From: Planctomycetales bacterium
GTDB taxonomy: Bacteria; 4484-113; JAFGCY01
Length of the DNA: 5,692 bases
Assembly: GCA_024645305.1 (NCBI GenBank)
Contig: JAHEFU010000193.1
Span: 1-5,692, forward strand
Direction of reading: 5' to 3'
The notes beneath the pieces were generated by a model. That model made no database searches and was not told the DNA's origin. It was given only the letters and a program-made list of their open reading frames with translations. Both the position numbers and the translations under genes were made by a program. Below are positions 1 to 5,041 of this stretch, piece after piece (the stretch's first letter is position 1; every line of letters starts with the position of its first letter).

Positions 1-168
1 GTCGCCGAGGAAATAGCCCACCGCCGACAGGTCAACCTCGTTGACAATGCCGTCAAGGTTTGAGTCATAGAAGGGCAGGTAGCCGGGGCTCGTGCTCAGC
101 ATGCCGCGCTTGCCGTGGATCAGGTCGTAGTCCGTCATGTCCACGACGTTGTCAATGTTGGCATCGCC
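1..168 (-). other. Dockerin-like domain (two calcium-binding loops) at the visible end of the protease
   Basis: This covers residues 883-938 of the protease. Loop 1 begins GDANIDNVVDMTDYDLI, with candidate calcium ligands D884, N886, D888, D892 and D895. Loop 2 reads YDSNLDGIVNEVDLSAV, with ligands D917, N919, D921, N925 and D928. The spacing of 33 residues between the loops and the hydrophobic helix after each fit the type I dockerin duplicated EF-hand-like fold. Dockerins classically bind cohesins, but dockerin-like modules are also found in many non-cellulosomal bacterial secreted proteins. No cohesin is present in the window. More sequence may follow beyond base 1. Confidence 0.85.
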
Positions 169-2814
169 GGGCAGGTTGAAGATGTAGCAGGGGATCGTCG
201 TCACCGGACCCTGGTTGCCGGCCGCGTCGTAGACGTAGACACTGAGCTGGGCCGCCTGGTTGGGCAGGCCGGGCACGTTGATCAGGCCGTTGAATGCAGC
301 ACCTTCCTCGACATCGACAATCGTGTCGAGGCCGGGGATCAGTTCACCGAAGGGTGCCACGTCCAGCCAGTAACGCACCTTGCTGACATCCTGCGGGTTC
401 ATCACACTCACATTGAACTGCTCGAGGCTCGGGGCCACGCCGATGCTGCTGCCGGGGTTGAAGTCCACGCCGTCAATGCTCGGGAAGTCCTCCTGCCAGG
501 CACGGCCGACCGTGATGTCGTCAATCCACCAGCCGGTATCCTCGCCGGTGTCCTCACCGGCGACATTGGAATCACTCTCAAACAGGAACAGCACCCGTAC
601 GGACTTTCCGACGAAGTCTGACAGGTCCACTGCGGCGGTGCTCCAGCCCGGCAGGTAGCCCGACCAGTAGCTGTCCTTGGTGATGCCCTTGAGCTTGCCG
701 GGACTGAAGGTCTGGCCCTCATCATCGGTCACGAGCACCCAGGCACGGTCCTTCTCACTGCCGCCATTTTCGATGTTGAAATGGTGGTGGAACACGAGGG
801 TGGGATCCGAGATGCCCTTGAAGCTGATGCGCCGGCTGAGCAGGGCATCGGTTTCATAGGGGCTGTAGGAATTGAATTCGTTCTTGATGTGAGTGGCGAA
901 GGCCCCGCTGTTGGTGGCCCCGGCCTGGTCCTGCCAGGTGGCGCTGCCGTTGTTGCGCACGCTGCCCATGCTCCAGCCGCCGGACTGCCTGACGGCGGTC
1001 ACGAGATCATCGGAGTAGTCGCGGAAGTCCGCCGGGTAGAAGTCCCGCTCGCTGTCCTCGAAGTCCTCCTGCACAGGGAAGCTGGCCGCACTGTTGTCAA
1101 CAATCACGTTCATGCTGTTGGCAACCGGCTGGCCGTCGATCTCCGTCTCAAAACGCAGGTTGACCCTGGCAAACACATGCGAGCTGAAGTCCACCGTGAA
1201 GTCCCACGGTGCGGAGCTCAGGGTCTCGGCCGGTTCATCGTCGACAAACAGGCTGACGCTGGCCGGGTTGCCGGCCACGTTGACACTGAAGGTCTTCATC
1301 CCACCCACGGTCAGGCTGTCCAGCAGCGGCAGCTCGATGGCCTCGCTGGCCAGCACCGCGAAGATGCCGGGCAGGTCCACGCGGCGCACGGGGCTGCTGG
1401 CGGAGAAGCCCGTCGTCGGCTTGCCCGTGTCATACAGGATGCTGCGGATCTCCGCATTCGTGAGGTTCTCGTTGAAGCTCCACATCAGGGCGGCTGCGCC
1501 CGCCACCAGCGGAGCGCTGAAGCTCGTGCCCTGGCTGTTGGGGACATAGGCCGTGTTGCTGGACTGGCCGCAGCTCTTCATGGCATTGCCGGGGGCCGCC
1601 AGCTCGACATAGTTGCCGAAATTGCTGAATCCGGCACGGGCGTCGTTGGTGCCGACAGAGGTGCTGCCGACGCTGATCGAGTTCGAATAGGTGCAGGGGT
1701 AGTGGTTGTCAGTCGTGTTGTCATTGCCGGCGGCGCTGAAGAACAGCCCGCCATTGTTCCAGATGTAGTTCACCATTGTCTGCTCGGGGCCGACTGGTCC
1801 GCCGTAGGAGCCCCAGCTGAGGTTGACAACCTGCGCCCCGAGGTCAAAGCCCAGGTAGCAGCCCTCGATGATGTGCCCGATCTGGGTCGAACCGCCGTTG
1901 GAGATCTTCACCGGCAGGATGCGGCAGTCGGGTGCAATGCCGGTGATGGTGCGGTTGTTGTTGCCCGTGGCACCCACGACGCCGGCGATGTAGGTGCCGT
2001 GCCCGTCGGTGTCATCAACTGTGTTGTCATTGTTGCGCACATCGAGCTGCTCTCCGGGAAAAGTCACCTGGGGGTCTATAACCTGGCCCAGTTCCTCATG
2101 CGAGAGGCGCACGCCGGTATCAACCACCGCCACCCAGACATCGCTGTCGCCGCGGGTGAAGTCCCAGCCCGTGCTGGCGCCCATCTTGTGCAGGCTCCAC
2201 TGCCCACCGCTGCCGCCATTGGAGTTGCTGGAGTTGTAGTCCGGGTCATTCGGTGTGTAGCAGGCATGGCTCAGGGGTTCGTGGAACACATGGCTCAGCG
2301 CCGGACTGAGCGTGCCATCCGCACGGATCGCGGCCATGATGCTGCCTGCATCCGTCCCGTCAGGACTGCTGAAGCAGGCGAAGTTGTTGTCTTCAATGTA
2401 GACCTGGGTTTCGATCTTCAGTCCATACCTGTCCGCCACAAGGTCAGTCCAGGGGATGAACTGCCTGTTCCGTTTGACCCTGTCACTGCCCTGGCTGGCA
2501 GCGCCGGCCGCATCCGGCAGCTGGCTGCCGGACCTGAGCGCCGGGGCATCATTGCGATAGACCAGCATGATCCTGGAGGGGTCATAGTCCACCCCGCTGA
2601 CGCCAGGGCTGTTTTCAAGCCTGGCGTAGGACTCGGCGTAGCTGATGCGCTCACCGGTCTTCAGATCGAAGTACTTTTCAGCGTCATCCAGCTGCCCGAG
2701 GGAAGCGTCTCGCTCAACAGTCCTGTCCAGGGAACCGGGTTGGCCCGCACAGGATGCGAGCAGAAGCAGCAGCAGCAGGGTGCCCAGACGGGCGGATGTC
2801 TTGACCAATTTCAT
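1..2814 (-). CDS. Subtilisin-family (S8) serine protease, lipoprotein with C-terminal dockerin-like domain; 3' end cut by window edge
   Basis: The minus-strand frame is open from ATG 2814 to base 1 (938 codons, no stop), so the C-terminus is missing. Residues 1-21 are a lipoprotein signal: MKLVK, a poly-Leu core and lipobox LASC, with C22 as the expected lipidated cysteine. Residues about 60-190 look like a propeptide. The catalytic domain spans about 205-470: Asp232 in VAVVDTGV, His272 in DGHGTYIAG, oxyanion Asn364 in SAAGN and Ser431 in GTSFSAP, so the triad is intact and an active endopeptidase is expected. Next come an Ig-like beta region (about 485-578), a MAM or immune-inhibitor-A-like jellyroll (about 580-775, ending GWWIDDITVG), a second Ig-like stretch (about 776-880) and a dockerin-like end (883-938). 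Domain edges are by eye. ATG 2814 is chosen because it directly precedes the signal; GAGG lies only 2 nt upstream, a poor Shine-Dalgarno spacing. Likely acts outside the cytoplasm, tethered to a membrane. Confident on family, not on substrate. Confidence 0.95.
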   Translation of the reverse strand, partial: MKLVKTSARLGTLLLLLLLASCAGQPGSLDRTVERDASLGQLDDAEKYFDLKTGERISYAESYARLENSPGVSGVDYDPSRIMLVYRNDAPALRSGSQLPDAAGAASQGSDRVKRNRQFIPWTDLVADRYGLKIETQVYIEDNNFACFSSPDGTDAGSIMAAIRADGTLSPALSHVFHEPLSHACYTPNDPDYNSSNSNGGSGGQWSLHKMGASTGWDFTRGDSDVWVAVVDTGVRLSHEELGQVIDPQVTFPGEQLDVRNNDNTVDDTDGHGTYIAGVVGATGNNNRTITGIAPDCRILPVKISNGGSTQIGHIIEGCYLGFDLGAQVVNLSWGSYGGPVGPEQTMVNYIWNNGGLFFSAAGNDNTTDNHYPCTYSNSISVGSTSVGTNDARAGFSNFGNYVELAAPGNAMKSCGQSSNTAYVPNSQGTSFSAPLVAGAAALMWSFNENLTNAEIRSILYDTGKPTTGFSASSPVRRVDLPGIFAVLASEAIELPLLDSLTVGGMKTFSVNVAGNPASVSLFVDDEPAETLSSAPWDFTVDFSSHVFARVNLRFETEIDGQPVANSMNVIVDNSAASFPVQEDFEDSERDFYPADFRDYSDDLVTAVRQSGGWSMGSVRNNGSATWQDQAGATNSGAFATHIKNEFNSYSPYETDALLSRRISFKGISDPTLVFHHHFNIENGGSEKDRAWVLVTDDEGQTFSPGKLKGITKDSYWSGYLPGWSTAAVDLSDFVGKSVRVLFLFESDSNVAGEDTGEDTGWWIDDITVGRAWQEDFPSIDGVDFNPGSSIGVAPSLEQFNVSVMNPQDVSKVRYWLDVAPFGELIPGLDTIVDVEEGAAFNGLINVPGLPNQAAQLSVYVYDAAGNQGPVTTIPCYIFNLPGDANIDNVVDMTDYDLIHGKRGMLSTSPGYLPFYDSNLDGIVNEVDLSAVGYFLGD

Positions 2815-3037
2815 TTCCTCACAGCGAAAGATGCCCAGTTGCCTGTAGAACAGATATACCCGTATACCGGCCCGCGGTAGGGATTGGCTGTCCGTGCGCA
2901 GTCGCGCGCAGGCACACATTAGACTACCCGGCACGACCGGTGTTCCATTTATAACTGATAAGGACGGATTAATCAAATGGTCCGGCGCAGGCTTCAGCCG
3001 GCTGTTAGGGGATTTTCACAAGCTAGAATCTCCCATC
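2815..3037. promoter_or_regulatory. Divergent intergenic region between the protease gene and gltX
   Basis: This 223-bp stretch must hold the promoters for both divergent genes. On the protease side, minus-strand TATATC (2853-2858) and TATACG (2861-2866) are possible -10 boxes lying about 40-50 bases upstream of the protease ATG; no convincing -35 accompanies them. An AT-rich patch at about 2943-2980 within otherwise GC-rich DNA includes TATAAC (2950-2955), a possible distal -10 for gltX. A second gltX candidate is TAGAAT at 3024-3029. The repeated GGTATA unit on the minus strand around 2855-2868 could be an operator, but that is a guess. No riboswitch or T-box-like structure was recognised. 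Confidence 0.5.
3024..3029 (+). promoter_or_regulatory. Candidate -10 box (TAGAAT) immediately upstream of gltX
   Basis: TAGAAT matches five of six positions of the TATAAT consensus and ends 8 nt before the gltX ATG at 3038. Used as a -10, it would place the transcription start at or next to the ATG and give a leaderless mRNA. The best -35 at the right distance is CTGTTA (3002-3007, 16-bp spacer), which matches TTGACA at only three positions. No Shine-Dalgarno sequence lies between this box and the ATG. Confidence 0.35.
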
Positions 3038-4495
3038 ATGCCAGATAAACTCAGAGTACGATTCGCGCCCTCCCCCTCGGGATACCTGCATACCGGGGGT
3101 GCCCGCACCGCCCTGTTCAACTACCTGTGGGCCAAGGGCCAGGGAGGCTCCTTCATTCTGCGCGTCGAGGATACGGACGAGGAACGCAGCACCGAGGAGA
3201 GCATGCGCGCCATCATATCCGGCCTGCAGTGGCTGGGCCTGGATTGGGATGAAGGTCCGGACCCAGGGGAATTCGGTGCATCCATCGGTCCACATGCACC
3301 CTACTACCAGAGCATGCGCAGACCGCTGCACCAGCAGTACATGCAGCGGCTCTGGGACGAGGACAAGGTGTTCTATTGTCCGGCCACTGCCGAGGAAATG
3401 ACGGGGTCGGACGGCATCAAGCTGCTGTTCTCACCCTACCGTGACATCAGCCGCGAGGAGCAGCAGAAACGGCTGGCGGATGGCCAGGTGATGCCCGTAC
3501 GCTTCCGCTGCCCGCGGGATGTGGATGTGCGCTGGGAGGATGCCGTGCGTGGCGAGGTGAAGATTTCCAGCAACGAGGTCGGGGACTTCGTGCTGTTCAA
3601 GGGCAACGGAGCGCCGCTGTACAACTTCGTCGTGGTCTGTGACGACATTGACATGCAAATCACGAACGTGCTGCGCGGTGAGGACCATATCTCCAATACC
3701 CCGAAGCAGATCCTGCTGCACCGGGCACTGGGGCAGGAGCCGCCAATGTTCGGGCATGTGCCGCTGATCGTGGGCATGGACCGCCAGCGCCTGTCCAAGC
3801 GCCATGGTGCCACCGCAGTAGATGCGTATGAGGAAATGGGCGTACTGCCGGAGGCGATGGTCAACTTCCTCGCCCTGATCGGCTGGGCGCCGGGGGATGA
3901 TCGCGAGAAGATGACGCTCGCTGAACTGAAGACGGCCTTTGATCCGACGCGCTGCACCAAGAGCGCCGGGGCCTTCAACCAGGACAAGCTGAAGCATTAC
4001 AACGAGTTGTACATCCGCGAACTGTCCGCGGATGAACTGACGGAGCGCCTGCGACCCTTCGTGCCCCCGATCTGGTTTGAGCACCGCGGGGAGGATTACG
4101 CCCGGCGGGTGTTCGTGCTGCAGCAGGAGAAGATCTCATACCTCACGGAGATGGAGCAGAACACCTGGTACTTCTTCCGTGACCCGCTCGAGGAGGACAG
4201 CAACGAGAAGAACGTTGCCAAGTTTCTCACCGGCAATGCGGATGCGAAAAAAGTGCTCGGGGAGATCCACGATGCGATGGAGAGCCTTTCCGATGAGCAG
4301 TGGGCCGAGGAGCGCCTCACCCTGATCGTGGAGGCCTTCGTGGAAAGCAGCGGGCTGGGCCGTGGCAAGGTGATGCAGCCCTGGCGGGTGGCCCTGACGG
4401 GCGACTCCATCAGCCCGGGCTTCTATGACCTCGTTGTCACACTCGGCAGGGACACAGTGCTGCGCCGCGTCGAGGAATGGCTGAAGAAGCTGTAA
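3038..4495 (+). CDS. gltX: Glutamyl-tRNA synthetase (class I), complete
   Basis: Encodes 485 residues, close to the usual bacterial GluRS length of about 470-500. This cytoplasmic enzyme attaches glutamate to tRNA-Glu, using ATP, for translation. The N-terminus RVRFAPSPSGYLHTGGARTA contains the HIGH-equivalent H18-T-G-G21. EDTDEER follows at 44-50, LRGEDHISNTPKQ is the conserved active-site block, and RLSKR (251-255) is the KMSKS equivalent with catalytic Lys254. The C-terminal third is the helical anticodon-binding region. The zinc-binding CxC...C pattern of some GluRS is absent: after C114 the next cysteine is C158, so this is a zinc-free type. ATG 3038 is chosen because the conserved block begins at residue 5; the frame stays open to GTG 2894, but that extension resembles nothing in the family. 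No Shine-Dalgarno sequence is seen. Both neighbours run on the opposite strand, so it is probably monocistronic. Whether it also charges tRNA-Gln (non-discriminating) cannot be read from the sequence. Confidence 0.97.
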   Translation: MPDKLRVRFAPSPSGYLHTGGARTALFNYLWAKGQGGSFILRVEDTDEERSTEESMRAIISGLQWLGLDWDEGPDPGEFGASIGPHAPYYQSMRRPLHQQYMQRLWDEDKVFYCPATAEEMTGSDGIKLLFSPYRDISREEQQKRLADGQVMPVRFRCPRDVDVRWEDAVRGEVKISSNEVGDFVLFKGNGAPLYNFVVVCDDIDMQITNVLRGEDHISNTPKQILLHRALGQEPPMFGHVPLIVGMDRQRLSKRHGATAVDAYEEMGVLPEAMVNFLALIGWAPGDDREKMTLAELKTAFDPTRCTKSAGAFNQDKLKHYNELYIRELSADELTERLRPFVPPIWFEHRGEDYARRVFVLQQEKISYLTEMEQNTWYFFRDPLEEDSNEKNVAKFLTGNADAKKVLGEIHDAMESLSDEQWAEERLTLIVEAFVESSGLGRGKVMQPWRVALTGDSISPGFYDLVVTLGRDTVLRRVEEWLKKL

Positions 4496-4560
4496 GTGAG
4501 GCGTGGACGCGAGCCGGGCAATTGTATACCGGCGCAAGCCGATTTGCCGTGTGTTCCAGC

Positions 4561-4579
4561 GGCGCAATCGCATTGCGCC
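4561..4579 (+). terminator. Stem-loop 66 nt after gltX, possible terminator without a U-tract
   Basis: GGCGCAAT, a CGC loop and ATTGCGCC form a perfect 8-bp stem with a 3-nt loop. It lies just past the gltX stop, where a terminator or 3' stabilising hairpin is expected. The following bases are AGCATTCC rather than a T-run, so a canonical intrinsic terminator is not supported. A Rho-dependent end, or a simple repeat palindrome, remains possible. Confidence 0.45.
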
Positions 4580-4616
4580 AGCATTCCATGAAGAAGGTAT
4601 ACGGAATGAAGCTTGA

Positions 4617-4630
4617 GTAGCGGCGTCGCC
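4617..4630 (+). repeat. GTAG-headed REP-like motif (plus orientation)
   Basis: GTAGCGGCGTCGCC begins with the GTAG tetranucleotide typical of one class of REP sequences. It shares its first nine bases, GTAGCGGCG, with the minus-strand motif starting at 4956. Its own hairpin is weak (GGCG/CGCC around a single base), although a larger GCCCTG/CAGGGC pairing follows at 4628-4671. It may be a degenerate copy. Confidence 0.3.
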
Positions 4631-4709
4631 CTGTGATGCCAGCCCGCGTGATGGCACTTTTCGTGCAGGGCATCCGCTTGGAAGGGGACGGTACCAAATT
4701 TGTTTGATT

Positions 4710-4872
4710 CTCTGTGGACCTCTGTGGATCTCTGTGTCAGTCAAAACCAGTCTGGAAAGCACGGTGCTTCCGCGCGAATGCGCGTCTGACAGATGCACGC
4801 ATGCGCGTGACTGGCAACGAGTTTTACGATACGGTTCTGTTTAACCACAGAGATCCACAGAGGTCCTCAGAG
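4710..4872. repeat. 163-bp element bounded by 27-bp near-perfect inverted repeats (CACAGAG type)
   Basis: The left arm (4710-4736) and the reverse complement of the right arm (4846-4872) match at 26 of 27 positions; the one difference is T versus A at arm position 6. Each arm is itself a 10-nt repeated unit of the form TCTGTGGAYC. The similarity continues imperfectly outward, GATTC on the left against GAATTC on the right. The 109-bp interior has no gene and contains smaller hairpins. CCACAGAG-type repeats are a familiar interspersed sequence in many environmental bacteria. The symmetric arrangement suggests a MITE-like or large hairpin element. No clear target-site duplication was seen. Confidence 0.8.
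4747..4814. repeat. Nested hairpins inside the inverted-repeat element
   Basis: CCAGTC (4747-4752) pairs with GACTGG (4809-4814). Within that, AAGCAC-G-GTGCTT (4757-4769) is a near-palindrome, and CACGC-ATGC-GCGTG (4796-4809) forms a 5-bp stem with a 4-nt loop that competes for one base with the outer pair. ATGCGCGT occurs twice in direct orientation (4778-4785 and 4801-4808). The stems are short, so a defined fold is tentative. Confidence 0.4.
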
Positions 4873-4931
4873 GAATTCTAATGTGATTGCCAATTCCCGC
4901 TTGCTCACTGTACTTCGCCCCATGCTCTCCC

Positions 4932-4956
4932 AGTCGCGGCAAGGCCGCGCCGCTAC
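4932..4956 (-). repeat. GTAG-headed REP-like hairpin (minus orientation)
   Basis: Read on the minus strand, GTAG at 4956-4953 is followed by a perfect 6-bp stem CGCGGC-CTT-GCCGCG (4949-4935) and then ACT. A GTAG head plus a GC-rich stem-loop is the layout described for REP sequences mobilised by RAYT transposases in gammaproteobacteria such as Stenotrophomonas. Membership of that family is inference from the pattern; no RAYT gene is in the window. Confidence 0.5.
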
Positions 4957-4985
4957 TCTTCCCGCATTCCCTCCCGGCGCCGCAG

Positions 4986-5001
4986 CCCCGCCATGGCGGG
5001 G
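4986..5001. repeat. 16-bp perfect GC palindrome downstream of the repeat-protein gene
   Basis: CCCCGCCATGGCGGGG is a perfect palindrome 40 nt past the stop of the minus-strand gene. As RNA it would give a stem of about 6-7 bp with a very small loop. Neither strand has a T-run after it, so it is a weak terminator candidate; it may be another repeat remnant or a protein-binding site. Confidence 0.5.
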
Positions 5002-5041
5002 TCAAGATTCATGTTTGGCGGTCGTCGTCAGACCCGGCTGG

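Larger units (their letters stand above)
4496..5041. other. Convergent intergenic region rich in inverted repeats, no convincing gene
   Basis: These 546 bases separate the 3' ends of gltX and the minus-strand repeat protein. The short open frames here have no family resemblance and cross palindromic DNA, so I call no gene. What the region holds is structured DNA: a stem-loop at 4561-4579, inverted CATTCC/GGAATG at 4582-4608, GCCCTG/CAGGGC at 4628-4671, a GTAG motif at 4617, an element with terminal inverted repeats at 4710-4872, a REP-like hairpin at 4932-4956 and a palindrome at 4986-5001. It reads as a dumping ground for REP or MITE-like repeats between convergent genes. No tRNA-like cloverleaf was found. 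Confidence 0.7.

Noticed and set aside
2761..2784. CAG/CTG microsatellite as a phase-variation tract
   Set aside because: The run simply encodes the poly-Leu core of the lipoprotein signal. Length changes would be multiples of three and would not shift the frame.
781..2880. 699-codon open frame on the plus strand, antisense to the protease
   Set aside because: It lies opposite a gene with a complete set of S8 motifs. Its translation is low-complexity, rich in His, Val and Ala, with no recognisable domain, as expected from a shadow of GC-rich codons.
2894..3037. 48-codon N-terminal extension of gltX from GTG 2894
   Set aside because: GluRS proteins begin within a few residues of the RVRFAPSPSG block. 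The extension crosses the AT-rich promoter-like patch and has no family resemblance.
3431..4084. 217-codon minus-strand frame inside gltX
   Set aside because: It is fully antisense to a conserved essential gene and has no recognisable domain.
4501..4560. tRNA or structured RNA after gltX
   Set aside because: Short pairings such as GCCGG/CCGGC exist, but no cloverleaf, TPsiC arm or other conserved RNA feature can be drawn.
4136..4798. 220-codon minus-strand frame spanning the gltX end and the intergenic repeats
   Set aside because: It is antisense to gltX for half its length and then crosses repeats, with no homology signal.
4710..4872. CRISPR array
   Set aside because: The repeated 10-nt units are inverted across one 109-bp gap, with no regular direct repeats and unique spacers.
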